A stretch of DNA of 36,328 nt from Gemmatimonadaceae bacterium (GCA_025450815.1 JANWLO010000029.1:1-36328); one strand, 5' to 3'. Shown: positions 24,866 through 34,426, counted from the first letter of the stretch. The notes: generated by a model from the letters alone, not told the origin. Made by a program: numbers and translations.

Positions 24866-26002
24866 ATGACCGGTCGAACGTCCGTGGCGACTCCGCCCCC
24901 TGCAGGGAGCGCGCGCCGCACAAAGCTTCCCGAAAACAACCTGGACGTGCTGCGGGCCGTTGCCGTGCTGCTGGTGCTCGCCGACCACATCATCTCGGCG
25001 GTCGGACACCATAGCGAAAGCTGGAACTGGAATTGGTCGCTGGGACGATTGGGAGTGCTTTTTTTCTTCGTGCACACCTCGCTGGTGCTCATGTCGTCGA
25101 TCGAGCGCGGCGGCACGACGTCGGGGTGGGTTCGCCGGTTCTACATTCGGCGCGCGTTCCGCATCTATCCTCTGGCGATCTTCGTGATCCTGCTCGCCGC
25201 CGTGTTCCGGATGCCAACTCACGTGACGTCGAATTTCGCGGACATGTCGCGAAGCTACCCATCGCTCTCGACGCTCGTGTCGAATCTTCTGCTCGTCCAG
25301 AACCTGACCGGCGCGCGCGACCTGCAGGGCGTGCTCTGGTCCCTACCGCTAGAAGTGCAGATGTACGTGTTGTTGCCGATCTGCTACGTTGTTGCGCGCC
25401 GAGGCTCACGCGAGATGGCGGGACTTGTGCTCGCATTCTTCGCCGCGGCGATCGTCATGCAGAGCCCCGCGATAGATCACGTGCCGGGACTCTGGCGGCT
25501 TTCGGTGTTCACTTTTGGACCGTGCTTCATCTCGGGAGTGCTCGCCTACCACATTCTCCGCCGTGGACGCTTGGCGAAGCTGCCATCGTGGACGTGGCCG
25601 CTCGTGTTGGCAATCGTCGCGGCGTTCTTTGCGCTCATGCATCCGCGCGCCGAGCGGCCGGACCTGGGCTGGTGGCCGTGCCTGCTGCTCGCTTTCGCGA
25701 TTGCCTCCGTGCGTGAGTTGGACGCGTCGTGGCTGACGTCCGCTGCGCACGCGATCGCGAAATACAGCTACGGCATCTATCTCGTGCACGTGCCGATTCT
25801 CTGGATCTGGCTGCGCGTGATTCCCGGCATCGCGACGCCGCTGCGCTGGGCAGGCGTCGCGATCTCGATCGTGGTGATGCCGGTGGTGCTTTACCGGCTC
25901 ATCGAGGAGCCGCTACTCCGCTACGGGAGCTCGCTCGCCCATCGGCTCGTTCGTGCCCCGGAGCTTGACGGGCTCGCGAGTGCGACGGTGCCCGCGCCGT
26001 AG
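24866..26002 (+). CDS. Acyltransferase_3-family O-acyltransferase (OafA-like)
   Basis: 378 residues with about ten predicted membrane helices. The signature LDVLRAVAVLLVLADHIIS (starting near residue 29) holds the conserved Asp-x-Leu-Arg and the His. A conserved basic region RRFYIRRAFRIYPLAIFV follows. The family transfers acetyl or other acyl groups onto sugars of O-antigen, capsule or peptidoglycan. Start ATG 24866 is preceded by TATAAT (24851-24856) with 9 bases between, so its message may be leaderless. It is divergent from the toroid gene, separated by 233 bases, and belongs functionally to the glycan locus. Confidence 0.92.
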   Translation: MTGRTSVATPPPAGSARRTKLPENNLDVLRAVAVLLVLADHIISAVGHHSESWNWNWSLGRLGVLFFFVHTSLVLMSSIERGGTTSGWVRRFYIRRAFRIYPLAIFVILLAAVFRMPTHVTSNFADMSRSYPSLSTLVSNLLLVQNLTGARDLQGVLWSLPLEVQMYVLLPICYVVARRGSREMAGLVLAFFAAAIVMQSPAIDHVPGLWRLSVFTFGPCFISGVLAYHILRRGRLAKLPSWTWPLVLAIVAAFFALMHPRAERPDLGWWPCLLLAFAIASVRELDASWLTSAAHAIAKYSYGIYLVHVPILWIWLRVIPGIATPLRWAGVAISIVVMPVVLYRLIEEPLLRYGSSLAHRLVRAPELDGLASATVPAP

Positions 26003-26010
26003 TATCGTCC

Positions 26011-28875
26011 CTACTCGTACTCCGACATCGGCGGGCAGCTGCACACGAGATTCCGGTCGCCGAACATGTTGTCGATGCGCGCGACGGTGGGCCACACCTT
26101 CCGCTCGCGCAGCCCCGGCGCCGGAAACGCCGCACGCTCGCGCGAGTACGGGCGATCCCAGTCGTCCGACACTACCTGCTCGAGCGTGTGCGGAGCGCGG
26201 CGCAGCACGTTCTCCTCGCGCGATGCCACGCCGATCTCCACCTCGCGAATCTCCTCGCGAATGGCCAACAGCGCATCGATGAACCGGTCGATCTCGTTCT
26301 TCGATTCTGACTCCGTCGGCTCGACCATCAACGTTCCCGGCACCGGGAACGACACGGTTGGCGGATGGAATCCGTAGTCGATGAGCCGCTTCGCGATATC
26401 CTCGACGTCGATTCCCGCGCTCTGCTTGAACGGGCGAGTGTCGAGAATGCACTCGTGCGCCACGAGACCGTTCGCACCCGCGTACAGCAACTCATACTCG
26501 CCACTCAGGCGCTTCGCGATGTAATTGGCTGACAGGATCGCGATCTTGCTCGCGTACGCCAGTCCCTCGGAGCCCATGAGCTGGATGTAAATCCATGAAA
26601 TAGGCAGAATGCTGGAGCTTCCCCACGGTGCCGCGGACACCGTGCCCTCGGACTGAGCGTGGCCGAGCGGCACCACCGGATGATCGGGGAGAAATGGCGC
26701 GAGATGTGTCGCCACGCCGATGGGTCCCATCCCGGGGCCACCGCCCCCGTGCGGAATGCAGAAAGTCTTGTGCAGGTTCAGGTGACAGACGTCGGCGCCG
26801 AGATTCCCGGGGCGACAGAGTCCCACCTGCGCGTTCATGTTCGCGCCGTCCATGTACACCTGTCCGCCGCGCGCATGCACGATCTCGCAGATCTCCTTGA
26901 TCGAACCCTCGAACACGCCGTGAGTGGATGGATAGGTCACCATGAGCGCGGCGAGCTCGTCCGCGTGTGCGTCCGCCTTCGCGCGCAAATCCTCGACGTC
27001 TATGTTCCCGCGATCATCGGATCCGACCACCACCACGCGCATCCCCGCCATCACGGCGCTCGCAGGATTGGTCCCGTGTGCACTCGTAGGGATCAGGCAC
27101 ACCGTGCGATGACCGTCGCCGCGCGAGTGGTGATAGGCCCGTATGGTAAGCAGCCCCGCGAACTCGCCCTGCGAGCCCGCGTTTGGCTGGAGCGAAACCG
27201 CCGCGAAGCCCGTGATCTCGCACAAGTCCGCCTCGAGCCTGCGAAAGAGCTCGAGATATCCGGCGGTCTGCGCGCGCGGAGCGAATGGGTGAATGGCGTT
27301 GAGCGGTCGCCAGCTCACCGGAATCATCTCGGTGGTGGCGTTCAGTTTCATGGTGCACGAGCCTAGCGGAATCATCGCGGCTGTAAGAGACAAGTCCTTC
27401 GCCTCGAGGCCACGCATGTAGCGCAGCATCTCCGTCTCCGAGCGATGGCGTAGAAACACCGGATGCGTGAGATATGCGCTGCTCCGCTGCAACGACTCCG
27501 GTATCGCCGCCGCGGCCAGGATTTCCTGTTCCTCCGGCAGCGCCGGCGTCTTTCCGCCCTCCACGAAGCACGCGGCGACATCCGCGAGATCCTCCTCGCT
27601 CACAGTCTCGTCGAGAGCCACCACGATGCGGTCTGTTCCCAGCGCCCGAAAGTTGATCTTTCGGAACACGCCCGCATCCATGATTCGCGCCTGCGACACC
27701 GCGTCGACAACGATGGAGACGGTGTCGAAGAAATTCTCGTGCGCCACGACGTAGCCCATTCCGCGAAGCGCGCTGGCGAGCGCCACCGCCCGACGGTGCA
27801 CGCGCGTCGCGATACGATTGAGTCCCTTCGGCCCGTGGTACACCGCGTACATCGACGCCATCACGGCGAGCAGCACCTGGGCGGTACACACGTTGCTCGT
27901 TGCCTTGTCGCGCCGGATGTGCTGCTCGCGCGTCTGCAGCGCCATGCGCAGCGCCGGCTTCCCGTCCGCGTCCCGCGACACGCCGATGATTCGTCCAGGC
28001 AGATAGCGCTTGTACGCATCACGAGTGGCAAAAAACGCGGCGTGCGGCCCACCGTAGCCTAGCGGCACACCGAAGCGCTGCGAGTTGCCGACGGCTATGT
28101 CCGCGCCCCATTCGCCGGGCGGCGTGAGCAGCGTGAGCGCGAGCAGATCCGTCGCCGCCGTGACAATGGCGCCGGTGGCGTGCGCGCGCGTGCACACATC
28201 CCGCCAGTCGTTCACGGCCCCGTCCGTGGCCGGGTACTGCAGCAGACATCCCGCAACCCTGGCGCCGAACTCGAATCTCGACGGGTCGTCCACTCGAATC
28301 TCCACGCCGCGCGCCGCGGCGCGCGTGCGCACGACCGCAATCGTCTGCGGATGACATCCGGAATCGACGAGGTACACCGGCCACCCATCCGACGCATGCT
28401 TCGACACGGCGAGCGTCATCGCCATCGCTTCCGCCGCCGCCGTCCCCTCATCGAGCAGCGATGCGTTCGCGATCGGCAGCCCGGTCAGATCGCCCACCAT
28501 CGTCTGAAAATTCAGCAGCGCCTCGAGCCTACCCTGGGCGATCTCCGCCTGGTACGGCGTGTACGCGGTGTACCAACCCGGATTCTCGAGGATGTTGCGC
28601 TGGATCACCGCCGGTACGGAGCAGTTGCTGTAGCCCATGCCAAGGTACGAGCGGAACACCCTGTTCTGATCGGCCATCGCGCGCATCGAGGCGAGAACGG
28701 CGAGCTCGCTGCGCCCGGGCGGGAGCGCGAGCGGTCGTCGCAGACGGATCGATTCGGGAACTACGTCATCGATGAAGGCGTCGAGCGTGGGATACCCCAT
28801 CACCTCGAGCATTGCCGCGACATCATCTCCGCGAGGGCCGCAGTGGCGCGTCGCGAATTCATTGGGTGCCAACAA
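26011..28875 (-). CDS. gcvP: Glycine dehydrogenase (decarboxylating), P protein
   Basis: PLP enzyme of the glycine cleavage system, 954 residues in the full-length (P1 and P2 fused) bacterial form. The N-terminus [21 protein letters not shown] matches the family. The PLP lysine is K703 in [24 protein letters not shown], and the Gly-rich loop after it is intact. P1 motifs such as [15 protein letters not shown] and the P2 start [11 protein letters not shown] are also present. It decarboxylates glycine and passes the aminomethyl group to lipoyl-GcvH. The start is probably TTG 28875, directly followed by another TTG. It lies 11 bases after the gcvH stop, without a clear ATG or GTG choice. It is the last gene of gcvT-gcvH-gcvP. 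Confidence 0.97.
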   Translation of the reverse strand: MLAPNEFATRHCGPRGDDVAAMLEVMGYPTLDAFIDDVVPESIRLRRPLALPPGRSELAVLASMRAMADQNRVFRSYLGMGYSNCSVPAVIQRNILENPGWYTAYTPYQAEIAQGRLEALLNFQTMVGDLTGLPIANASLLDEGTAAAEAMAMTLAVSKHASDGWPVYLVDSGCHPQTIAVVRTRAAARGVEIRVDDPSRFEFGARVAGCLLQYPATDGAVNDWRDVCTRAHATGAIVTAATDLLALTLLTPPGEWGADIAVGNSQRFGVPLGYGGPHAAFFATRDAYKRYLPGRIIGVSRDADGKPALRMALQTREQHIRRDKATSNVCTAQVLLAVMASMYAVYHGPKGLNRIATRVHRRAVALASALRGMGYVVAHENFFDTVSIVVDAVSQARIMDAGVFRKINFRALGTDRIVVALDETVSEEDLADVAACFVEGGKTPALPEEQEILAAAAIPESLQRSSAYLTHPVFLRHRSETEMLRYMRGLEAKDLSLTAAMIPLGSCTMKLNATTEMIPVSWRPLNAIHPFAPRAQTAGYLELFRRLEADLCEITGFAAVSLQPNAGSQGEFAGLLTIRAYHHSRGDGHRTVCLIPTSAHGTNPASAVMAGMRVVVVGSDDRGNIDVEDLRAKADAHADELAALMVTYPSTHGVFEGSIKEICEIVHARGGQVYMDGANMNAQVGLCRPGNLGADVCHLNLHKTFCIPHGGGGPGMGPIGVATHLAPFLPDHPVVPLGHAQSEGTVSAAPWGSSSILPISWIYIQLMGSEGLAYASKIAILSANYIAKRLSGEYELLYAGANGLVAHECILDTRPFKQSAGIDVEDIAKRLIDYGFHPPTVSFPVPGTLMVEPTESESKNEIDRFIDALLAIREEIREVEIGVASREENVLRRAPHTLEQVVSDDWDRPYSRERAAFPAPGLRERKVWPTVARIDNMFGDRNLVCSCPPMSEYE

Positions 28876-28886
28876 CCAGGTGGTGA

Positions 28887-29270
28887 CTAAAGTCCCGCGA
28901 TCATGTCGCGGTAACCCGCGGCATCCTTGAGCGCGTCAATTTCGCTGGGATTGCTCAGCTCTATCTCGATCAACCATCCGCCGCCGTACGGTTCGGCCGC
29001 GACGATCTCCGGCGACTTCCCCACGCCATCGTTCGCCGCGGTCACCCTCCCCGACACTGGCGCGAACAGCTCACTTACCGACTTCACCGCCTCGATCACG
29101 CCGAACGACTTCCCCGCCTCGACTCTCGTTCCCACGGCCGGCAGGTCGACGAAGACGATGTCTCCGATTTGCTCCGCAGCATAAGCGGTGATGCCCACCT
29201 TCGCCGTTTTGCCGTTCACTGCGAGCCATTCGTGCTCGTTCGAGTATTTCAGATTGTCGGGTATGTCCAC
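28887..29270 (-). CDS. gcvH: Glycine cleavage system H protein
   Basis: The lipoyl carrier of the glycine cleavage system, 127 residues from GTG 29270, the expected length. Lipoylated lysine K63 sits in [18 protein letters not shown]. The N-terminus [14 protein letters not shown] matches the family. The start is fixed by a strong Shine-Dalgarno, GAGGAGG at 29288-29282, whose first bases overlap the gcvT stop. The longer frame upstream lies inside gcvT and is not real. It is placed between gcvT and gcvP. Confidence 0.97.
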   Translation of the reverse strand: MDIPDNLKYSNEHEWLAVNGKTAKVGITAYAAEQIGDIVFVDLPAVGTRVEAGKSFGVIEAVKSVSELFAPVSGRVTAANDGVGKSPEIVAAEPYGGGWLIEIELSNPSEIDALKDAAGYRDMIAGL

Positions 29271-29281
29271 GTCGGCCTCGT

Positions 29282-29288
29282 CCTCCTC
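29282..29288 (-). promoter_or_regulatory. Shine-Dalgarno of gcvH
   Basis: GAGGAGG on the minus strand, overlapping the gcvT TGA stop and 11 bases before GTG 29270. It decides the gcvH start and suggests coupling to gcvT. Confidence 0.75.
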
Positions 29289-30381
29289 AAGTCGAACGGC
29301 GATAGAACGGCATTGGCACCACTTCGGCGACGGCGCGCTGATCACGAATACCGACCTCGACTGCACCACCCGCCGCGGCGTGCTGAGCGGGCACGTACGC
29401 CATCGCAATCGCGAATCCGAGCGTTGGCGAGGAAGTGCCGCTCGTCACGGTGCCGCACGAATCCGTCGCGGCGGGAAGATAAACCGGGTACCCGATTCGA
29501 GCGATGCCGCGACCGGATAGCCTGAGTCCCACTAGAGCCTTACGCGGCGCGCCCTTCGATCGCTCCAGCGCCTTGCGCCCCACGAAGTCGCCGGGTTTGG
29601 CGAAATTGACCAGCCTGCCGAGTCCGGCTTCGAAGGGAGTCGTTTCGCGATTGAGCTCCTGCCCGTAAAGCGGCATCCCCGCCTCGAGTCGCAACGTATC
29701 GCGCGCGCCGAGCCCGGCAGGGATCAGTCCGCGGCTTGCGCCAGCAGCGATGAGCGCGTCCCACACTGACACCGAGTCGTCCCACGCCATGAAAAGTTCG
29801 AATCCGTCCTCTCCCGTGTAGCCCGTGCGCGCCAGCAGAACCGGCATGTCGCAGGCAAGCGTCGGGGTGCCCGAGTAGTACTTGATCGTCTTGAGGTCCA
29901 CGCCCACGAGGGGCTGCAGAATCTCCGCGGCGCGCGGCCCCTGGATCGCCACGAGCGACGTGCGCATCGAGGCATCGTCGAGCTTCGCATCAAATCCGGC
30001 AAGTCTCTCCCGCAACGCCGTCGCAACCGATTCGGCGTTGGACGCGTTCGGCACCGCGAGAAATCGCTCGTTGCCCAGGCGATACACGATCAGATCGTCG
30101 ATCACGCCACCGTCGTCCGCGCAGATCATCGAATAGTGCGCGCGCCCCTCGGCGAGCTTGCTCGGCGCCGTGATGAGCGAGTAGTCGAGCGCCTCCGCCG
30201 CGCCTGGCCCGGTGATGTACATCTCGCCCATGTGCGACAGATCGAACAGCCCCGCCGCGGAGCGGACGGCGCGATGTTCTTCCACCAGCCCCTGATATTG
30301 TACCGGCATGTCCCAGCCGGCGAACGGGATCATCCGCGCGCCAAGCGCGCGGTGCCGATCGTTGAGTGCGGTGCGGTGCAC
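29287..30381 (-). CDS. gcvT: Glycine cleavage system T protein (aminomethyltransferase)
   Basis: Transfers the methylene group from aminomethyl-lipoyl-GcvH to tetrahydrofolate, releasing ammonia. 364 residues from GTG 30381, the usual length for the family. Motifs are IPFAGWDMPVQYQGLVEEHRAVRSAAGLFDLSHMGE near the N-terminus, GYTGEDGFELF in the middle, and RDTLRLEAGMPLYGQEL. The GTG is preceded directly by GGAAGGAAC, a good ribosome site, so I reject the 19-residue extension to 30438. It heads the gcvTHP operon; a -10-like TTAAAAT lies at 30444-30438. No glycine riboswitch was recognised upstream. Confidence 0.96.
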   Translation of the reverse strand: MHRTALNDRHRALGARMIPFAGWDMPVQYQGLVEEHRAVRSAAGLFDLSHMGEMYITGPGAAEALDYSLITAPSKLAEGRAHYSMICADDGGVIDDLIVYRLGNERFLAVPNASNAESVATALRERLAGFDAKLDDASMRTSLVAIQGPRAAEILQPLVGVDLKTIKYYSGTPTLACDMPVLLARTGYTGEDGFELFMAWDDSVSVWDALIAAGASRGLIPAGLGARDTLRLEAGMPLYGQELNRETTPFEAGLGRLVNFAKPGDFVGRKALERSKGAPRKALVGLRLSGRGIARIGYPVYLPAATDSCGTVTSGTSSPTLGFAIAMAYVPAQHAAAGGAVEVGIRDQRAVAEVVPMPFYRRST

Positions 30382-30390
30382 GTTCCTTCC
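30382..30390 (-). promoter_or_regulatory. Ribosome binding site deciding the gcvT start
   Basis: GGAAGGAAC directly precedes GTG 30381 on the minus strand, placing the GGAAGG core three bases from the start codon. It supports the GTG over the longer reading frame. Confidence 0.6.
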
Positions 30391-30476
30391 GGACTGCGGT
30401 GGAGAACCTTTGTTCTGGCGGTCTGCGTACGACAACAATTTTAAGCGGCGTCACGGCTGGCGGACACTCCGCAGGA

Positions 30477-30785
30477 CTACCGCCGGCACCCGTGGCGACG
30501 CTGCGCGGCCGCGAGCACGGCCGGCGCGAGCACCTGGGCAACCAGTGCGGAGCTCGAGTCGGTGAAGTGCACGGACGTCGGAGCCGAATATCCTGTTCCA
30601 CGGTCGGAAGGGACATTGCGGGGAGCGCGTCGTTGAGTACTTCGAGTCGTCGAACGAGTGCCGTGTCGCGCACTCCTGTGGCGAGACGCGCAGAGCTTCC
30701 GGTGTCGCGCATTGGAGCAGCTGAGGAATCCGAATCCGGCGAAGTAGCTCACGAGCGTGGAAAAGAGCATGAGCAGCGTGAACCA
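30477..30785 (-). pseudogene. Probable frameshifted remnant of a membrane-protein gene
   Basis: This stretch fills most of the 435-base gap between gcvT and the small helical protein. No single frame is convincing. The first part, about 30785-30714, reads as a hydrophobic helix (WFTLLMLFSTLVSYFAGFGFL) with strong G/C third positions. A different frame then gives a coherent helical stretch (ALVRRLEVLNDALPAMSLPTVEQDI). The first frame resumes with a clear coding pattern (SVHFTDSSSALVAQVLAPAVLAAA) up to TAG 30479-30477. A stop codon also lies just before the first part. This looks like a gene damaged by two compensating frameshifts or read errors, missing its start. I cannot name the parent family. 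Confidence 0.35.
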
Positions 30786-30803
30786 CGGATTTCAATATCC
30801 GTG
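30784..30803. terminator. Small hairpin after the helical-protein gene
   Basis: CACGGAT and ATCCGTG (7-bp stem) around TTCAAT, 14 bases after the stop of the minus-strand small protein. There is no T-run on the minus strand, so termination is uncertain. Confidence 0.3.
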
Positions 30804-30816
30804 CGTTGCCGCGTGG

Positions 30817-31059
30817 TCACTCCATTCCGAACCGCTTCTCGACGCCCTTCACCAGATCGGCGACGCCGCCCATGCCACCCAGCTCGGTCGCAATCCCTCC
30901 GAGGTCGCTCACGTTGCCCGACGCAATGCTATCGATGTGGCTCGCCAGCGCGGGCGGCAACTTTGCCTTGAGAAAGGTCATCACCGCGTCCACCGCCTGC
31001 CGCGCCTTGTCCGGCGCGAGGCCGGTGCGGTCCGACACCATCTTGATGAGCTCTTCCAT
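30817..31059 (-). CDS. Small helical protein, DUF2267-like, 80 aa
   Basis: 80 residues starting at ATG 31059: MEELIKMVSDRTGLAPDKA, then an amphipathic helix (QAVDAVMTFLKAKLPPALASHID) and a Gly-rich end (DLGGIATELGGMGGVADLVKGVEKRFG). The pattern (short N-terminal helix, GLxxDKA turn, helix ending in LPxxLA) is that of small DUF2267/DUF2780-like proteins, whose role is unknown. No signal peptide. A purine-rich GGAGAGG precedes the start. It lies downstream of the SulP gene on the same strand (72-base gap), so the two may be co-transcribed. Confidence 0.75.
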   Translation of the reverse strand: MEELIKMVSDRTGLAPDKARQAVDAVMTFLKAKLPPALASHIDSIASGNVSDLGGIATELGGMGGVADLVKGVEKRFGME

Positions 31060-31131
31060 AACGATACCTCTCCAAAGGGGACACTGTAACGACGTGCCAT
31101 TCCCTCCATTTCGCACCTCGGCGTGCGAATG

Positions 31132-32829
31132 TCAATGTGTCAAGGTTGCGTCCTCCGAATCCGGCACGACCGGCGCAGCGAGCAGGGTCCGCGCCCTTGC
31201 CAACGCCAGATCGAGGCTGCCGACGACATTGTCTCTACCGATCATTTCGAGCGCGGCCGAGCCCGTGAGCGCGACCAGCGGCTGCATGTGGATGCCCGAG
31301 AGAATCACGGCCGTGCCGTCCTTCCGAGCGCGCTGAATGACATCCGAAAGCGCGTGCAGTCCGCTGCTGTCCATCGCGGACACGTTGCGCATGCGCAGAA
31401 TGAGCACCTTTGGCTTCCCTGCGACCTGCGACACCGCATCCTTGAACGACTGTGCTGCGCCAAAGAAAAACGGCCCGTTAATCTCGTAGACCTCCACTCC
31501 CGCCGGCACCGACTTCCGGTCGAACAGCTCTTCGCTGCCGTCGTCCCCCCCGAGCCCCTGCTGTATCTCGCGCGTGACGACGCTGACGTTCGTCACCTCC
31601 GCCATCCGCCGGATGAACAGGAAGGCGGCAAGCACCATCCCGACCTCGATCGCCACGGTGAGATCGACGAGCACCGTGAGCAGAAATGTCGTGAGCAGCA
31701 CCGCCACGTCGCTCTTCGGCGATCGCAGCTCGGCGACGAACGAGCGCCATTCGCTCATGTGGTACGCAACGACCACGAGAATCGCAGCGAGCGTCGCCAT
31801 CGGGATATAGGCGGCGAGCCGCCCGGCAACGAGGGTGATCACGAGCAGTGTGAGCGCGTGGGTGATTCCCGCCACGGGCGTGCGTCCTCCGTTCTTCACG
31901 TTCGTGGCGGTGCGAGCGATCGCGCCCGTTGCGGGGATGCCGCCAAAGAGCGGCGATGCGATATTCGCGATCCCCTGAGCCACAAGCTCCATGTTCGACC
32001 GGTGTCGTCCGCCGATCATCCCGTCCGCCACGACGGCGGAGAGCAGCGACTCCACCGCCGCCAATAGCGCGATGGTGAACGCGGGTCCCACGAGCCCCGC
32101 CACCTGCTCGAGCGTGAGATGGGGGACGTGCGGGTGCGGCACCGACGCGGCGATGTCGCCGAACCTCGAGCCGATTGTCTCCACGGGGAGATGAAGCGCG
32201 TAAACGGCGAGCGTGGTGACGATGAGCGCGACGAATGGCCCTGGAATCCGACGGCTCACCCGCGGCCAGATCATGATGATCGCGAGGGCCACCACCGCCA
32301 CTCCCACCGCCGTCGGAGTGATCGTGCCGATTGCACCCGCGTACGCGCCCCACTTCTCGAGAAATGGCGCCGGGACCGCGCCCATGCGAAGTCCCAGAAA
32401 GTCCTTCACCTCGCCGGAAAAAATGATGACGGCGATCGCGCTCGTGAAGCCGATCACGAGAGGGTGCGGGATGAACTTTATCGCGCTGCCGAACTTCGCG
32501 AGCCCCATCACGACGAGGATCACCCCCGCCATGAGCGTCGCCACGGTGAGTCCGTCGATGCCGTACTTCTGGACTATCGCGTAGACGATGACGACGAACG
32601 CGCCGGTGGGTCCGCCAATCTGCACGCGCGAGCCACCGAAGGCGGAGATGATGAAGCCGGCGACGATCGCGGTCCACAGCCCGCGGTCAGGGGTAACGCC
32701 GCTGGCAATCGCGAAGGCGATCGCCAGCGGCAGCGCGACGACGCCGACGATGACGCCGGCGATCAGATCGCTCAACAGCTGCTCGCGATCGTAGCCGCGC
32801 AGGGTGGTGAACAGCTTCGGGACGAGCAT
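31132..32829 (-). CDS. SulP-family anion transporter with STAS domain
   Basis: 565 residues: a SulP membrane domain of about ten or more helices followed by a cytoplasmic STAS domain. The N-terminus LRGYDREQLLSDLIAGVIVGVVALPLAIAFAIASGV is the family signature. Later RTATNVKNGGRTPVAGITHA marks the transport core. The STAS domain (about 440-555) starts VEVYEINGPFFFGAAQSF and has the conserved MDSSGLHAL loop. Substrates in the family include sulfate, bicarbonate and dicarboxylates; none can be picked here. The start at 32829 has GGAAG nearby as ribosome site. It lies 69 bases after the lipoprotein gene, on the same strand. Confidence 0.95.
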   Translation of the reverse strand: MLVPKLFTTLRGYDREQLLSDLIAGVIVGVVALPLAIAFAIASGVTPDRGLWTAIVAGFIISAFGGSRVQIGGPTGAFVVIVYAIVQKYGIDGLTVATLMAGVILVVMGLAKFGSAIKFIPHPLVIGFTSAIAVIIFSGEVKDFLGLRMGAVPAPFLEKWGAYAGAIGTITPTAVGVAVVALAIIMIWPRVSRRIPGPFVALIVTTLAVYALHLPVETIGSRFGDIAASVPHPHVPHLTLEQVAGLVGPAFTIALLAAVESLLSAVVADGMIGGRHRSNMELVAQGIANIASPLFGGIPATGAIARTATNVKNGGRTPVAGITHALTLLVITLVAGRLAAYIPMATLAAILVVVAYHMSEWRSFVAELRSPKSDVAVLLTTFLLTVLVDLTVAIEVGMVLAAFLFIRRMAEVTNVSVVTREIQQGLGGDDGSEELFDRKSVPAGVEVYEINGPFFFGAAQSFKDAVSQVAGKPKVLILRMRNVSAMDSSGLHALSDVIQRARKDGTAVILSGIHMQPLVALTGSAALEMIGRDNVVGSLDLALARARTLLAAPVVPDSEDATLTH

Positions 32830-32898
32830 CCGGCTTCCGGCGGTGAGCGGCGGCGAGCCGCAGTCAGAGATCAGGGGCGTGGGCGGTGCGCCGCAAAG

Positions 32899-34275
32899 CT
32901 ATCTGCGTGGCACATTCCCCGGCGTGATGCCATCGTGCGGCGTCACGATTGGTGGCGGTGCCCTGCTCGCCCCGACTACGCTCGCGGCGCGACCCGCGAG
33001 CGAGTACGACGGCGCGAGCGGCAGCGCCGCACTATGCGCGTCGAATCCGAGCCCAAACGTACGCTCGCCCGAGGCCACCGTGAGCGTGCGCGCAGCCGGC
33101 ACGATGCTACCGCTCGCGAGCTGCGACGGTGAGAGCATCAGCACGTCCGGCGTCTCGGTGGCCATCCAGAGATTTCCGGCGTTGTCGAACGCGATGTGGT
33201 CGACGCGAGACGCACCCGTTTGCGCAAACGTCGGGAGCCCGCGAGCGGTATCGTCGAGCTGCGCCGACGTGTATCCCACCACGTATCCCAGCTCCGTACC
33301 GAGCCACAGATTGCCACCAGGATCGAAAGCGAGCCCGGACCCGTGCGCGAGATACGCCGACACGAGACTATCAACGGGCAGCACGGTGCCGCCCGCTGCT
33401 AGTGCGGCCGCGCTGAACTCGTAGGTCATCGGCACATCGAACCCCGCAACCCACAGATTCCCGTGGCCATCGAAGGCGACGCCGAGGGGGCCGATTTGCG
33501 CGTCGATCACGAGCGCGGGCGTGGGCTCGCTGATGCTGCCGCTCCACGTCGCCACCTGGCTCGCGCTATATTCCGCGACGTAGTTCCCGTTGTAGTAGCT
33601 CACCCACAGGTTGCCCTGCGCGTCGAGCGCCATCCCCCACGGTTCCTTGGAGGTCGAGAACTCCACCACCGGTGCGGACGATCCGCTCGCGAGCTGCGCC
33701 GGCGCGAACATCATTACCCGCTGGTTGATGTAGTCCGTCGCCCACAGATTGCCAGCCGTGTCGAACACCATCCCGGAAATATTGCGGAGCGATGCGCCAG
33801 CGCCGAGCGTGTCGACAGGAGTGGAGGTACCGGCCGCAGCGAGCTGCGGCGACGTGTACCCCTCGGCGAGATTCACCGTGCCCCATTTCCCCACCCAGAG
33901 AGCGCCGGAACCGCCGCGAATGGCGTAGTCCGCGGTGATCATTCCGGTTTGTGCGGGTTCCAACGTCGCGGGGCTTCCCGTGATCACCCCGGTAAGCACC
34001 GTGCTCACGAGACTGTCGGGTGTCGCGTAGTTGGCGGCGACGGCGGCGTATTCGCCCGCCACGAGCCCGTGCAGCGTGTCGGTATGCGCGAGCGTGCGCG
34101 AGAACGCGGACGGGCCAGAGAGCTTCACCGCGCCTGCATCCGGAATCGGCGTGTTCACCGTGACGACGAGCGTCGCGCTCGCGACGGGCGAGGTGGCGTC
34201 GCGATTGCCGCAGCCAGCGAGGGCCATCACGCACGCGATCACGGAGGCGCAGCGTGCGAGGGCGTGAAGCTCCAT
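32899..34275 (-). CDS. Lipoprotein with six-bladed GNLW (NHL/Vgb-like) propeller
   Basis: 458 residues. The N-terminal signal ends in a lipobox, ALAGC-G, so Cys22 is probably lipidated and the protein exported. A small PEGA-like beta domain follows (about 33-90: LVVTVNTPIPDAGAVKLSG). The rest is six repeats of about 45 residues, five with the GNLWxx strand (one starts ALWVGK) and each followed by a (S/A)xxQL-type turn (SPQLAAAG, APAQLASGS, SASQVATWS, SAAALAAGG, TSAQLDD, SPSQLASGS). This is an NHL/virginiamycin-B-lyase-like beta propeller. Such proteins are usually ligand- or partner-binding; no catalytic residue can be named. Ends in a Pro-rich tail. Confidence 0.87.
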   Translation of the reverse strand: MELHALARCASVIACVMALAGCGNRDATSPVASATLVVTVNTPIPDAGAVKLSGPSAFSRTLAHTDTLHGLVAGEYAAVAANYATPDSLVSTVLTGVITGSPATLEPAQTGMITADYAIRGGSGALWVGKWGTVNLAEGYTSPQLAAAGTSTPVDTLGAGASLRNISGMVFDTAGNLWATDYINQRVMMFAPAQLASGSSAPVVEFSTSKEPWGMALDAQGNLWVSYYNGNYVAEYSASQVATWSGSISEPTPALVIDAQIGPLGVAFDGHGNLWVAGFDVPMTYEFSAAALAAGGTVLPVDSLVSAYLAHGSGLAFDPGGNLWLGTELGYVVGYTSAQLDDTARGLPTFAQTGASRVDHIAFDNAGNLWMATETPDVLMLSPSQLASGSIVPAARTLTVASGERTFGLGFDAHSAALPLAPSYSLAGRAASVVGASRAPPPIVTPHDGITPGNVPRR

Positions 34276-34426
34276 TGGAACCTCGACGTGGGGAAGCGAG
34301 AGGAGGGGGAGCCGCCGGAGGTGCCCATTAGGCGGCGCTCATGTATGGACGACCGGGCACCCTCCAGCGCCACCTGCGTGAGGGGCATTCGTGTTAGAAT
34401 CCGGAGTCCCGCACACAAGCGCTACG

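Noticed and set aside
24629-25222. Two overlapping minus-strand open frames across the acyltransferase start
   Set aside because: They lie antisense to clear membrane-protein coding sequence and show no coherent domain.
30382-30480. Glycine riboswitch upstream of gcvT
   Set aside because: I looked for the tandem glycine aptamer pattern in the minus-strand leader and saw no matching paired core; only a ribosome site and a -10-like TTAAAAT.
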